Shown one piece after another: positions 22,701-30,603 of a stretch of 64,000 nucleotides of DNA. The notes under the pieces were generated by a model that did not search any database, was not told the origin of the DNA, and saw only the letters and a list, made by a program, of their open reading frames with translations. Every line of letters starts with the position of its first letter. The stretch's first letter is position 1. The position numbers and the translations under genes were made by a program. Source of the stretch: Luteithermobacter gelatinilyticus (GTDB lineage: Bacteria > Pseudomonadota > Alphaproteobacteria > Sphingomonadales > Emcibacteraceae); the NCBI RefSeq assembly GCF_005849285.1, contig NZ_CP040517.1, positions 316,501-380,500 on the forward strand, given 5' to 3'.

Positions 22701-22933
22701 ATTCCCTGCAGGTCGAAAATGGCTTCCTCGACCCGCACCAGAACCCGTTCCTCCACTTCCCTGGGGCCGGCCCCCAGATAGCTGACGTAAATGTTGATGG
22801 TGTTGGTGGCAAAGGTGGGAAAGGCGATTTTGCCCACATTGATATACCCAATCACGCCACCGGCCAGAATAATCAGCATGATCAGATTGGTGGCGACCGG
22901 GTTGTTCACAAACCATTTGACGATGTTGCTCAT
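19763..22933 (-). CDS. RND efflux pump inner-membrane permease (HAE1/AcrB type)
   Basis: Proton-driven trimeric transporter that extrudes substrates across both membranes. The 1056 aa begin with WFVNNPVATNLIMLIILAGG, as in RND permeases, and have two sets of six membrane helices separated by large periplasmic loops. The proton-relay Asp pair is present in LGIVVDDAIIIGE (transmembrane helix 4); the helix-10 counterpart is GVVVNDNLVLLDYI. Its ATG overlaps the stop of the adaptor gene (ATGA). Substrate cannot be deduced. The last gene of the three-gene operon. Confidence 0.95.
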   Translation of the reverse strand: MSNIVKWFVNNPVATNLIMLIILAGGVIGYINVGKIAFPTFATNTINIYVSYLGAGPREVEERVLVRVEEAIFDLQGIKKIYSRATEGLGRVSVEVQDGYDPDKLLNEVKARVDAINTFPRLSERPIVERVYAQSDVIDLVVYGNIPERDLKEISRDIRDKIAQIPGAAKTQLEAVRDYEISIEVSEFQLQKYGLTFDEVADAIARSSVNLPAGKVDNEAGQIQIMTRGQAYVKEDFENIVLIRNPDGTRILLSDVAHIVDGFTDDQFSVKFNGKPGALIFVKTEGVADVVEISRAVNKMIEEEIRPNLPEGVEIDNWFDTSDLFESRLSMLLKNGISGLVLVFVGLMIFLTPALAFWVTVGIAISFFGCLMMLPYAGVSLSMLSLFGFLLILGIVVDDAIIIGESVHRENQHGLIGGPGAVLGATKVAKPVIFSALTTMIAFAPLAFLPGDSGKITYVIPVVVVLCLIFSLLESLFILPTHLRHGGEQRRGLASRLGGLLLPPPALTRLTAMFQVCQTLANRFLNYLIYTLYRPFLDKVLKHAVLSLCIIIAGSNVILSINMSGWVKNTFMPDVPADFIQASIVFPAGSPYQTISDATTVLEQSAKAMEKELSEKYPDEKIFRNILSWTSSRGQARAFLILEPAENRTVNVKEIADRWRELTPDVPDARDINFDFSVDGGGGKRLELLLKSKNPEQIEAAAAELKEVYATYSGLYNITDSGDTARMEAVLSLKPSAENLGLSLVDLARQVRQAFYGEEVQRIPRGQDDVKVMVRLPEEDRKSFDTLHDMRVRTPGGDEVPFNAAAEVRYQQAYTAIERTDRMRTLEVRANVDTEQANAQEILQDIQEKYFPMWKTKYPDVEFSLEGDQKEQAEFVAALAFGFGIALLAIYFLMAVAFRSYVQPFLIFTAIPFGYMGAIIGHLLLGMDLSMFSIMGIVAAAGVVVNDNLVLLDYIHKLRDQGYEALKAIEVAAEERFRPIFLTSLTTFVGLVPMMMEKSFQAQFLVPTVVALAFGVLIASIATLFLVPILYLLLSRAREKLNFLLGEKEPSVIVGE

Positions 22934-24120
22934 GATTTGTCCTCCCCGTCCGTCCGGGCGCTTAATGTGCTTCCCTTGTCAACCGGCACGGCTTCCACAA
23001 GCGTGCCGTCTACCGCAATGCCAAGCTGCGAGATACAGACCTGCTCTCCTTCATCCAGACCGCCATCAATGACCACATACTGACGGTTGGCGTCCAGAAC
23101 CCTGACCTGGCGGGTTCTGAGCTTATTCTCCTGATCCACCACCAGCACGCTATTGCCCTGACGCAGGGCCTCACGAGGCAGGCGGATGGCATTGCCATAG
23201 GAGCGGCCCTCGATCCGGGCGGCGACGAACTGGCCGATGGTGATCGGTGTGCCTGTGTCCACGGCGCGCAGCTCCTCGCCACTGAGTTCCGCGACCACAT
23301 AGAGAATGCGGGTTTTGGTGTCAATTACCCCTTCGGTGCGCACAATCCGGCCTTTCCAGCGGCTTTCCCGGTCCGCTTGGCTGCCGATCAGGGTGACCGA
23401 CAAAGGTGCCCCCTCTTGCAGCCGCGACAAATCAAGCTTGCCCAGATCCCGGTTGGACAGCGGCAGGCGCACTTCAAGAATATCTGTGGAATAATACACG
23501 CCGAGACGGCTGCCGGGCGAGATGAACTGCCCCAGATCGACGAGTTTCTGTGTCAGAAGTCCGTTGAACGGAGCCCGGATGACAGTCCGTTCCAGATCAA
23601 GACGCGCTTTGTCCAGATCGGCCCGGGCCGCCTTGAGTTTGGCTTCAGCATCGGCCAACTGAGGTTTGCGCAGAACCAGGTCTGTCGGTTCTCCCTTGCC
23701 CAGCATTTCCCATTCCTGACGGGCCAGTTCCGCTTCCTGCTGTTCACGGATCAGGTGTTGTTCGGCTTCGGCCACCCGCGCTTCGGCGGCGTAAACCGCT
23801 GCCTGATAATCCCGCGGGTCGATTTTCAGAATCACTTCACCTTTGGTGAAACGTCCACCGGCCACAAATTTTTCGGAAACAAAGTCGATTTTCCCGGCCA
23901 CCTCCGGCACCAGGTCAATCATGTGGCGGGGCTGGACCGTGCCCTGGCTGTCCACCGTGAGATCCACGGCGCCACGCCGGGCGGTAATCACCCGTACCTT
24001 GCGCGGTTCAATGACCACTTCTTTTTTTTCAGGCTCCGGTTTGGCGGCATAAATACCGGCACTTATGGCAACGCCGGTCCCCAGCACCAGCACCGGCATG
24101 ATATAACGCAGAATCCCCAT
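22930..24120 (-). CDS. RND efflux periplasmic adaptor (membrane fusion protein)
   Basis: A 396-aa HlyD/AcrA-type adaptor bridging the inner-membrane pump and the outer-membrane channel. It has an N-terminal membrane anchor (YIMPVLVLGTGVAISAGIYA) without a lipobox, a lipoyl-like start (VPEVAGKIDFVSEKFVAGG), a long coiled-coil hairpin (about residues 105-175, rich in Ala/Glu/Arg), and the second lipoyl half RAPFNGLLTQKLVDLGQFIS. It is sandwiched between the OMF and permease genes with a 3-bp gap and a 4-bp overlap, so translation is coupled. Confidence 0.94.
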   Translation of the reverse strand: MGILRYIMPVLVLGTGVAISAGIYAAKPEPEKKEVVIEPRKVRVITARRGAVDLTVDSQGTVQPRHMIDLVPEVAGKIDFVSEKFVAGGRFTKGEVILKIDPRDYQAAVYAAEARVAEAEQHLIREQQEAELARQEWEMLGKGEPTDLVLRKPQLADAEAKLKAARADLDKARLDLERTVIRAPFNGLLTQKLVDLGQFISPGSRLGVYYSTDILEVRLPLSNRDLGKLDLSRLQEGAPLSVTLIGSQADRESRWKGRIVRTEGVIDTKTRILYVVAELSGEELRAVDTGTPITIGQFVAARIEGRSYGNAIRLPREALRQGNSVLVVDQENKLRTRQVRVLDANRQYVVIDGGLDEGEQVCISQLGIAVDGTLVEAVPVDKGSTLSARTDGEDKS

Positions 24121-24123
24121 CAG

Positions 24124-25608
24124 TTATTCCTCTTCTTTGTTCTGATACGCTGTTTTCTGAAGGGCGGTCTCCCGGGGGGATCCCTCCTCCGCGACATTTT
24201 GGGCCTGATGATCTTCCGAAATAATAAAGTCTCCTCCCAAGGCGAGATGGAGCCTTATTCTGTTATTTATTTTTTGACGTTTGACAAGCAGGAGCTGGCT
24301 TTGCTGGGCCAGGCTCTGGCGTTGTGAATCAAGCAAGGTGGTGATCCGGATCAGTCCCCGGCTGTATTGATCCAATGCCACCTGTTCAGCGGCAATAGCA
24401 TTTTCGGCCGCGCGGGCCGTATGGCGCACCTGTTCCGCCAGCGCCCGATCTGCAGACAGGGCATCTTCCACTTCCCGGAATGCCTGCAGCAGGGTTGCGG
24501 CGAATTGTTCCTTCTGGGCTTCGAACCGGGCTTCTTGGGCCTTGGCACCGTAATGCAGGCGCCCGCCCTGGAACAGGGGCTGGGTAATATTACCGACCAG
24601 ATTCCAGAACACATCATCAAATTTCAGCAGATCGCTGAAATTGTCCGAGGTGTTGCTGCCGCTGGCCGTGAGGGAAAAGGAGGGCAACAAAGCCTTGTTC
24701 GCCTGTTGGGCTCGATAGCCCGCGGCATACAGGCGATGCTTGGCGGCTTGCAGATCTGGTCGTCGCTCCAGAAGATCCGCTGGCAGTCCTGCCGGCACCT
24801 CAGGCAGGTCTTCCGGAATCTGGCCGACGGCCCGGATGGCGGCGGCGGGATACGCCCCGGCAAGCAATTCCAGCGTCCGGCGGGCCTGGGCAAGCTGATC
24901 ACGGCGTTCACTCAGGCTGGCGCGGGCCGCTTCTAGATTGCTCAACGCCAGACGCAGATCCAGTCCGGTGTTCAGCCCCCGTTCATACCGATGGCGCACA
25001 ATCCGTTCGGATCTTTCAAAGCTTTCAACGGTCCGCTGGGCCAGTTCATATTGCTGCTCGGCTTCCAGTGCCGCAAACCAGCTTTGTGCCACTTGGGCGG
25101 CAAGTGACAGCCGCGCCCCTTCCAGATCGTATCGGGCCACGGCATAATCCGAGGCGGCGGCCGCTTTTTGGGCCGTCAATCGGCCCCAGACGTCGAGTTC
25201 CCAACTGGCGTCAAGGCCCACGTCCAAGGCATTCCGGGTTACGGAAGGGGAAGACGTATGCTGGCGCGTGGCGGCGAAGGAGGCTCTCAGCTGCGGCAGA
25301 AGATCCGCCCGGGCCACGCCTAGATCGAATTCTGCCGCCTCCATTTGGCGGGCGGCGCGGCGATAGTCCGGGTTGTTTTCCAGAACCCTGCTGACAAACC
25401 GGGACAATTCGGGCATGGCCAGACGATCCAGCCATCCCTCTTGGACAAAGCCATATTCGGATGAGGGGGATTCCTGGGCGGCCCATTTTTCCGGAAGGTC
25501 AGTAGTGGCGCTGGGTACTGGAAGCTCGGCATCAGTTATCGGCACGCTGCTACAGGCTGCCACCGCAATTGCCGAGACAGACAATAGCCAAATATTTATT
25601 TTGGTCAT
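24124..25608 (-). CDS. RND efflux outer-membrane channel lipoprotein (NodT/OprM type)
   Basis: A 494-aa TolC-like outer-membrane factor. The N-terminus has a signal peptide ending in a lipobox (AIAVAACSS, Cys about 19), so it is lipid-anchored like OprM. Repeated helical hairpin motifs are visible: NNPDYRRAARQMEAAEFDLG, LDASWELDVWGRL, ERRPDLQAAKHRLYAAG and LQAFREVEDALS. It is the first gene of the operon (channel-adaptor-permease), with the promoter presumably in 25609-25840. The C-terminal acidic tail (YQNKEEE) is ordinary. Confidence 0.94.
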   Translation of the reverse strand: MTKINIWLLSVSAIAVAACSSVPITDAELPVPSATTDLPEKWAAQESPSSEYGFVQEGWLDRLAMPELSRFVSRVLENNPDYRRAARQMEAAEFDLGVARADLLPQLRASFAATRQHTSSPSVTRNALDVGLDASWELDVWGRLTAQKAAAASDYAVARYDLEGARLSLAAQVAQSWFAALEAEQQYELAQRTVESFERSERIVRHRYERGLNTGLDLRLALSNLEAARASLSERRDQLAQARRTLELLAGAYPAAAIRAVGQIPEDLPEVPAGLPADLLERRPDLQAAKHRLYAAGYRAQQANKALLPSFSLTASGSNTSDNFSDLLKFDDVFWNLVGNITQPLFQGGRLHYGAKAQEARFEAQKEQFAATLLQAFREVEDALSADRALAEQVRHTARAAENAIAAEQVALDQYSRGLIRITTLLDSQRQSLAQQSQLLLVKRQKINNRIRLHLALGGDFIISEDHQAQNVAEEGSPRETALQKTAYQNKEEE

Positions 25609-25842
25609 TCACATATATCCCTGAGCCCGTTATTTTATTGTTATATCCTAGTTCCGTAGGAACGGGCCCCGATTAACAGTTAATGATAACTGATATCTTC
25701 CACGTCCAATCTATCAGAAAACATATCCCGAAGCGACTGGCTCTGGCACCGTCCATCCCATTTTTTTGTGCTTTTATCGCAAACGGTCCGGATATGCACC
25801 CGAAAACGGCTGTGGGGCGGCGGGGTTAGAATGACTTGTGAC

Positions 25843-25880
25843 TAGAGTGAATTGTGATAAGACCGGTTCAAATTACTCTA
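25843..25880. repeat. 38-bp palindromic element, copy 1
   Basis: TAGAGTGAATTG at the left and CAAATTACTCTA at the right form imperfect inverted ends; the loop is TGATAAGACCGGTT. CTAG borders both sides. The right-hand CTA (25878-25880) is the TAG stop codon of the minus-strand phosphatase-like gene. Confidence 0.85.
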
Positions 25881-26744
25881 GTCGACGGTGATCTGGTCCT
25901 GGATCTCGCCGTCATCTGAAAAACATACGGCCGTCAGACCGCCGCCCCGGCCGCAGCCGCTGTCTATGGTGGCGATATAAGGGTGATCGAGCACCAGACC
26001 CTTGTTGCGATGATCATAACCACGAATGACTTTTTTGAAGCCGGAATAGGGGGTGGTGATGTCCTCGAACCGGCCGTTGTCCCACCAGAACTGGTCCCGC
26101 TGCATGTCAATGGGGCGGCTGGGGTCCACCGAGGCATGCACAAATAGCAGGGAACCGGTTTCGGTAAAAGCCGCGCGGCGCAGATGTTTGAGCAGATCGC
26201 CATGGCCCGGATGGGTGTGGATTTGTCGGCGCAGGCCATTGGTCCAGCGGGTGATGGACAAAGTGCCTTCCCGGGAAATGGCGCGGGCAACATGAGGTTT
26301 GGTGCCGTAAGCCTCAATCACGCCGCCCATGCCATGATCCAGAAGCCAGTCCATGATTTCCGCCGGATTGGGCGCAAATTGCAGTTGCAGAAGCTTGCTG
26401 AACATTTCTTCCCTGGCCCCGCGCAGATAAACAAAATCCTGCGGCATATACACCGACGGCATGGACATGATCGCCCGGCGGGTTTTCAGCATTTCATCCA
26501 ATGTCTCGATTGTGCCCGGCCCTTCGCCCAGATAATTGCCAAGATAAATCAGTTTGTCCCGCCGGTACAGGCGGGGTATCAGCTGTTTGTGCAGCTCTCC
26601 CAGCCGCCGCGCTTCCCCGTGAATGGCGCCAATAGCCCATAGGCGCTTGGGATGGGACAAGCAGCCATAGCGGTCCGGGTCCATGTGCCGCAGATCTGCC
26701 GTTTTGGACTCTGATTCTGCCGTCTCCAGATCTCTTGCTGTCAT
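25878..26744 (-). CDS. PPP-type metallophosphatase-like protein with degraded active site
   Basis: A 288-aa protein that keeps the layout of the PPP/ApaH phosphatase family but has lost most metal ligands. The usual GDxHG reads GAIHG (39-43), GDxxDRG reads GNYLGEG (69-75), and GNHE reads GAREE (109-113). Later positions survive: FVHAS (201-205), DHR (about 244) and IDSGCGRGGGLTAV (260-273). Family knowledge predicts no or altered hydrolase activity, so it may be a scaffold or sensor. It is not disrupted (no frameshift), which argues that it is maintained. The stop codon lies inside the palindromic element. The start at 26744 gives a short charged leader; ATG at codon 21 is possible. Confidence 0.75.
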   Translation of the reverse strand: MTARDLETAESESKTADLRHMDPDRYGCLSHPKRLWAIGAIHGEARRLGELHKQLIPRLYRRDKLIYLGNYLGEGPGTIETLDEMLKTRRAIMSMPSVYMPQDFVYLRGAREEMFSKLLQLQFAPNPAEIMDWLLDHGMGGVIEAYGTKPHVARAISREGTLSITRWTNGLRRQIHTHPGHGDLLKHLRRAAFTETGSLLFVHASVDPSRPIDMQRDQFWWDNGRFEDITTPYSGFKKVIRGYDHRNKGLVLDHPYIATIDSGCGRGGGLTAVCFSDDGEIQDQITVD

Positions 26745-26923
26745 GAAAAATTGCCCTTTGCCGATCAGATATTCCCGATAATGTATGGGGTTCTGTGGTC
26801 CCTTTTATTCCCTTTTATTTTGTATATTCTGTTCAGTGTCTTGTGTTGTCCTGCGTTCGGGGCCGAACCCTGTCCACCCGCCCCGCCCCCGATACGTTAT
26901 TGACTTCGGCTGTCCAATCAACC

Positions 26924-26958
26924 AAAAAAAAGAGCCTGAATTATGACAGGCTCTTTAT
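26924..26958 (-). terminator. Intrinsic terminator of carD
   Basis: On the minus strand AAAGAGCCTG pairs with CAGGCTCTTT around an 8-base loop, followed by eight T (plus-strand A run at 26924-26931). It lies just after the CarD gene. Confidence 0.9.
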
Positions 26959-26980
26959 TCCGATCAGCGTTTATCGAAAA

Positions 26981-27484
26981 TCAGGCGACTTTCAGGAAAC
27001 TTTCCAGTTTTTCCAGCGCTTCTTTTTCGGCAATTTCCTCGACAGCGGCCACTTCCCGGGCCAGGCGGCTGATGGCGGATTCGTAAATTTGCCGTTCACT
27101 GTAGGACTGTTCTGTCTGGTCTCCTGAACGGTGCAGGTCCCGCACCACTTCGGCGAGGGAAATCAGATTGCCTGAATTGATCTTGGCTTCATATTCCTGG
27201 GCGCGGCGGCTCCACATGGTGCGTTTGACCCGAGCTTTGCCTTTGAGGGTGACATAGGCCTGGTCCATGGTGTCTTTGCTGGACAGGGCCCGCATGCCGG
27301 CCGCCACGGCTTTGTTGGTCGGAACCCGCAAGGTCATTTTTTCACTTTCGAAGCGGATCACGTAAAGCTCCAGCTTGATCCCGGAAATTTCCTGTTCTTC
27401 GATGTCAATAATGACGCCGACACCATGTTTGGGATAAACGATGTGATCGTTAATCGCAAATTTTAGTTTGTTCGACTTTACCAT
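26981..27484 (-). CDS. carD: CarD-family RNA polymerase-binding regulator
   Basis: A 167-aa CarD/CdnL-type protein that binds the RNA polymerase beta subunit and stabilises open complexes at housekeeping and rRNA promoters. Seen: the N-terminal Tudor-like RNAP-interaction domain (FAINDHIVYPKHGVGVI, YVIRFESEKMTLRVP) and the helical C-terminal domain (VKRTMWSRRAQEYEAKINSG, LAEVVRDLHR). The frame is open to 27571, but homologues start at MVKSNKLKF (27484), which has a GGAGA upstream; I chose that. Single gene with its own terminator. Confidence 0.93.
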   Translation of the reverse strand: MVKSNKLKFAINDHIVYPKHGVGVIIDIEEQEISGIKLELYVIRFESEKMTLRVPTNKAVAAGMRALSSKDTMDQAYVTLKGKARVKRTMWSRRAQEYEAKINSGNLISLAEVVRDLHRSGDQTEQSYSERQIYESAISRLAREVAAVEEIAEKEALEKLESFLKVA

Positions 27485-27764
27485 TTTGAGACTTGATCTC
27501 CGACTATACCTGTTGACACGGTTTTTCGCCTTATCAGGCAGTACAAAATATGTCACAGAACCATCATCCAACTGTCAAAAAAATGGCCGACTGTGACAAA
27601 AATCCTTCAAAAACACTGAGAATCGTTAAAAAAGCCCCTCCGGACCATCATGCCCTGTTGGTCCGAGAAAAGCCCTTCTCAGGAAAAAAGAAAAGCAGAA
27701 CAAGCAGATAGTTTCAGGCATGTCCTGTTTTTCTTACAATGTATACAATATAGCATATTTTTAA

Positions 27765-27807
27765 TAAAAAAACACCCCCTAGAAGCGCGTCGCTTCGAGG
27801 GGGTGTT
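27765..27807 (-). terminator. Intrinsic terminator downstream of the ferredoxin gene
   Basis: AACACCCCCT and AGGGGGTGTT pair with an inner AAGCG/CGCTT stem. A run of A before it becomes the T run on the minus strand, as expected for the ferredoxin transcript. It lies about 230 bp past that gene. Confidence 0.85.
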
Positions 27808-27822
27808 ATTCCGTTCTGTCCT

Positions 27823-27858
27823 CAGCCGGAAATTCTTAGCCAGAAATCCTTAGCCAGA
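27823..27858. repeat. 14-bp tandem repeat, 2-3 copies
   Basis: Adjacent units containing AGCCAGAAATCCTT, preceded by a diverged copy (AGCCGGAAATTCTT). Non-coding, between the terminator and the palindromic element. Confidence 0.85.
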
Positions 27859-27915
27859 AATGTCGCCCTATGGGGGCAGATATGCTGTCGTTATGCGGAA
27901 TCCTCTGCGGCTCTT

Positions 27916-27953
27916 TAGAGTGAATTGTGCATCGGTTGGCTCAATTCACTCTA
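27916..27953. repeat. 38-bp palindromic element, copy 2
   Basis: TAGAGTGAATTG and CAATTCACTCTA are perfect 12-bp inverted ends around TGCATCGGTTGGCT. Borders read TTAG on the left and CTAG on the right. It lies in the 3' region of the ferredoxin gene. Confidence 0.9.
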
Positions 27954-28039
27954 GTGTATGGCATCGAGGCTTCATCATAACAGCTCATGGAGTGACGATC
28001 ACAGACCTGCCGGGTCACCGTGGGAGCCTTATGGCAGGC

Positions 28040-28378
28040 TCAGGAGCCGCTGCCCGGTTTGTCACTGAAATATTTCTCAAATTTGTTGCTTTCGTTCTGG
28101 GCCTCGTCGGCGCCTTCCATAGGGTCTTTCTTTTCGGTGATATTGGGCCATTCCGCCGAATATTTTTCGCCAAGTTCGATCCATTTTTCCAGGCCGTCTT
28201 CTGTATCGGGCAAGATGGCCTCGGCCGGGCATTCGGGTTCGCACACACCGCAGTCAATGCATTCATCGGGGTTGATGACAAGCATGTTTTCGCCTTCATA
28301 AAAGCAATCAACCGGACAGACTTCTACGCAGTCCGTATATTTGCAGTTGATGCATGCCTCGGTGACGACATAGGTCAT
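28040..28378 (-). CDS. fdxA: 7Fe ferredoxin (FdxA family)
   Basis: A 112-aa electron carrier expected to hold one 3Fe-4S and one 4Fe-4S cluster. The cysteines [18 protein letters not shown] and [13 protein letters not shown] have the FdxA pattern, and the C-terminal extension ([16 protein letters not shown]) is typical of this group, which begins [14 protein letters not shown]. Cytosolic; partner unknown. It has no operon partner; the gene downstream is on the far side of a terminator and the upstream neighbour is 190 bp away. Confidence 0.95.
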   Translation of the reverse strand: MTYVVTEACINCKYTDCVEVCPVDCFYEGENMLVINPDECIDCGVCEPECPAEAILPDTEDGLEKWIELGEKYSAEWPNITEKKDPMEGADEAQNESNKFEKYFSDKPGSGS

Positions 28379-28567
28379 AGAGCTCTCCTATCCTATCCAA
28401 CCGGCGGTTTGGCCCGCTCAGAGCCTGCCGCTCCTTAACTACACTACGATACCCTGCACAGGCATATACCATGTTTCAGCGGCATCACAAGTGCAAAAAC
28501 AAATTCTTCCCCCTTGTTTTCCCTGTTTTTTCTCATCCCGGCGTTATTTCACGGACCATCATATGGA

Positions 28568-29020
28568 TCAGCCGCGCCGGTTGAGGACTTTGCGGCGCAG
28601 CTCGCCATTGACTCTGTCCGGGACATAAAGCAGTCCCGCAATCCGCCGCATCAGGTTGCTTTCAAAGGCGTCTTCCCGGCCGTCCGCATACACCACTTCC
28701 CACAACAGTTCCATAATGTTTTCCCGGCCCTGCTGGTCAAAATGATCCTTGATGGTACGGGTGAAAGACAGAATCTGATGGCTGTTCTCCACATGAGCCT
28801 CCGCTTCGGCGAGCAGTTGATCCGCCTGGTCTTCCGGCAGGTGAAGTCGTTCCACCAACAAGGTGCGGATTCGGCGGCGTTCGTTGTCCGAGAAATTGCC
28901 GTCCTGTAGCGCCACTTCGACCATGAGCGCGGCGGCTGCCAGTTTCTTTTCCTGCTCGGGATCGACGGGTTCTGTGGTCTGGCCGGAAAAAATCCGGCTG
29001 AGTTTTTCCAGTAATGACAC
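28568..29020 (-). CDS. TerB-family (tellurite resistance-like) protein
   Basis: A 150-aa helical protein resembling the TerB-like domain family. Two related halves are visible: AALMVEVALQDGNFSDNERRRI and LLWEVVYADGREDAFESNLMRRI. The acidic DGNFSDNE and DGREDAFE turns are the family's metal-binding-type loops. The true role in this branch is unknown, and the tellurite name is inherited from the family. The N-terminal LLEKLSRIFSG may contact membrane. No other ter genes are nearby, so a resistance role is unlikely. Confidence 0.85.
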   Translation of the reverse strand: MSLLEKLSRIFSGQTTEPVDPEQEKKLAAAALMVEVALQDGNFSDNERRRIRTLLVERLHLPEDQADQLLAEAEAHVENSHQILSFTRTIKDHFDQQGRENIMELLWEVVYADGREDAFESNLMRRIAGLLYVPDRVNGELRRKVLNRRG

Positions 29021-29417
29021 GCCAGTTTCCTTCTGTTTACAGCGAGAGTGAATTGTGATGAGAGTGACTCTTAGGCCTAAGTTTAAAACAAATTCCGGTA
29101 GAATATACAGATCCTTTTTAAGGTTTTTTCAGCGCACCAGCAGGGGATGCCGGAAATGATCTGGAGCTCCGCAGCGGATGATGTTTTTATGACTTTCCTG
29201 TGAAAAAAGTGGTTCAATACCACCGGAAATAACAAGTTTTGTTGCCAAATGCTTCAAAAAAGCATAAAAAGTAAGACTGAAAATACAGTGAAGGTAATGC
29301 CGCATTCGTTTCGAAGGTCTGCTTAACTTCCTGATTTTTCCTGTTCTTCCATGACCCTTGAAAGGGAATCATGGAATTTTTTAGAAGTTACTAGATGAAG
29401 ACATGAAGGACGAATTG
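29021..29417. other. Divergent gap with long leader of the cold-shock gene
   Basis: About 400 bp. It contains the degraded element and AT-rich sequence with several T runs, then the ribosome site of the cold-shock gene. Long structured 5' leaders are a known feature of csp genes, where they respond to temperature; the length here fits that, but no specific structure is established by eye. Confidence 0.45.
29043..29075. repeat. Degraded copy of the palindromic element
   Basis: GAGAGTGAATTGTGATGAG followed by AGTGACTCTTA keeps the left end and a broken right end. It lies between the divergent TerB-like and cold-shock genes. Confidence 0.65.
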
Positions 29418-29624
29418 ATGGCAAACGGTACTGTCAAATGGTTTAACCCCACCAAAGGTTATGGTTTTATTCAGCCCGACGAAGGAGGCAACGATGTGTT
29501 CGTGCATATTACGGCCGTCCACAAGGCAGGCATGGACTCTCTGGATGAAGGCCAGAAAGTAAATTACGACCTGGAAGAAGGGCGTAATGGTCGTATGGCC
29601 GCCACTAACCTTGTTGCGGGCTGA
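29418..29624 (+). CDS. Cold-shock domain protein
   Basis: A 68-aa single cold-shock domain that binds single-stranded RNA/DNA and acts as an RNA chaperone. RNP1 (GYGFIQP) and RNP2 (VFVHI) are intact, as is the start MANGTVKWFN. The frame is open to an ATG at 29403, but AAGGAC sits at good distance from the ATG at 29418 and homologues start there. It is monocistronic, with a leader of several hundred bases and an intrinsic terminator after the stop. Confidence 0.95.
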   Translation: MANGTVKWFNPTKGYGFIQPDEGGNDVFVHITAVHKAGMDSLDEGQKVNYDLEEGRNGRMAATNLVAG

Positions 29625-29666
29625 CCTCTAACTTGCCAGAGTAAAAACAGCGAGTAAGAACAGCAG

Positions 29667-29697
29667 ATGCGGGATCCTCCGGGGTCCCGCATTTTTG
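29667..29697 (+). terminator. Intrinsic terminator of the cold-shock gene
   Basis: ATGCGGGA pairs with TCCCGCAT, followed by TTTTTG. It lies 40 bp after the stop. Confidence 0.9.
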
Positions 29698-29754
29698 TTG
29701 GGGGCGTTTTGTGAGAATGAATTGTCAGGAACGGAAACAATCGGGAGAAAACTC

Positions 29755-30534
29755 ATGAATCTGGGACTGAAGGGAAAAAAGGCTATTGTCTGTGCTTCCA
29801 GCAAGGGATTGGGACGGGCGGTGGCCGAGGCGCTGGCGGCGGAAGGCGTGGACCTTGTTCTGAACGCGCGCCGTTCGGCCCCTCTGGAAGAGACGGCAAG
29901 GGAATTACACAAGGCTTATGGCGTGCGGGTTACGCCTGTGGCGGATGATATCACCACCGAGGCAGGGCGGGATAAGGTGTTTGCGGTCTGTCCTGATCCC
30001 GATATTTTGATCAATAATGCGGGCGGACCGCCGCCGGGCGATTTCCGCGGCTGGACGGAAAAGGACTGGCAGGCGGCGCTCACGGCCAACATGCTCACCC
30101 CCATCGACATGATTCGCCGGACCTTTGATGGCATGGTTGAGCGCCGGTTCGGCCGGATCATCAACATCACCAGTTCGGCGGTCAAATCGCCGATCAAGGC
30201 GCTGGGCCTGTCCAATGGCGCGCGAGCGGGCCTCACAGGCTTTGTCGCCGGCATTGCCCGGGACGGGGTGGCCCATAATGTGACCCTGAACAATGTGTTA
30301 CCCGGCCTGTTTGCCACCGATCGTATGACGACGCTGATTGAAACGATTTCCGCCCGGGAGAATAGTTCCGAACGCGAGGTGATTGCTGGTCTGACCCACA
30401 GCTTTCCAGCCGGGCGGCTGGGCAAGCCGGAGGAATTTGGGGCGCTGTGCGCCTTCTTTTGCAGCACCTTGGCGGCCTATATTACTGGTCAGAATATTCT
30501 GATTGACGGCGGCGATTATCCGGGCACTTTCTGA
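29755..30534 (+). CDS. SDR-family protein, BKR-like with atypical active site
   Basis: A 259-aa Rossmann-fold protein of the short-chain dehydrogenase family, closest in pattern to 3-oxoacyl-ACP reductase-like SDRs. The nucleotide loop reads ASSKGLGRA instead of TGxxxGIG, NNAG is present (INNAGG), and the catalytic Ser is present in ITSSAVKSP. The YxxxK pair is replaced: the segment reads LSNGARAGLTGF, so the Tyr is Ser and the Lys is Arg. A subgroup without a full catalytic tetrad is known (BKR_like_SDR_like). The open frame starts further up, but MNLGLKGKKA with GGGAG upstream is the natural start. Function uncertain. Confidence 0.88.
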   Translation: MNLGLKGKKAIVCASSKGLGRAVAEALAAEGVDLVLNARRSAPLEETARELHKAYGVRVTPVADDITTEAGRDKVFAVCPDPDILINNAGGPPPGDFRGWTEKDWQAALTANMLTPIDMIRRTFDGMVERRFGRIINITSSAVKSPIKALGLSNGARAGLTGFVAGIARDGVAHNVTLNNVLPGLFATDRMTTLIETISARENSSEREVIAGLTHSFPAGRLGKPEEFGALCAFFCSTLAAYITGQNILIDGGDYPGTF

Positions 30535-30544
30535 GCGGACAAGA

Positions 30545-30573
30545 CAAAAAACCCGGGGTCGTGAAACCCCGGG
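30545..30573 (-). terminator. Intrinsic terminator of the TonB receptor gene
   Basis: CCCGGGGT pairs with ACCCCGGG around CGTGAA. The A run on its left gives a T run on the minus strand. It lies between the convergent SDR and TonB receptor genes and may serve both. Confidence 0.8.
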
Positions 30574-30603
30574 CCAAGGGAGCAGTTTTTCAGGATGAAA
30601 CCA

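Noticed and set aside
23377-24327. A 316-codon plus-strand frame opposite the adaptor gene
   Set aside because: Antisense shadow of the RND adaptor.
19763-25608. A specific antibiotic-resistance pump
   Set aside because: The RND motifs are generic; neither substrate nor a regulator is readable from the window.
28568-29020. Tellurite resistance operon
   Set aside because: Only a TerB-like gene is present; no other ter genes are adjacent.
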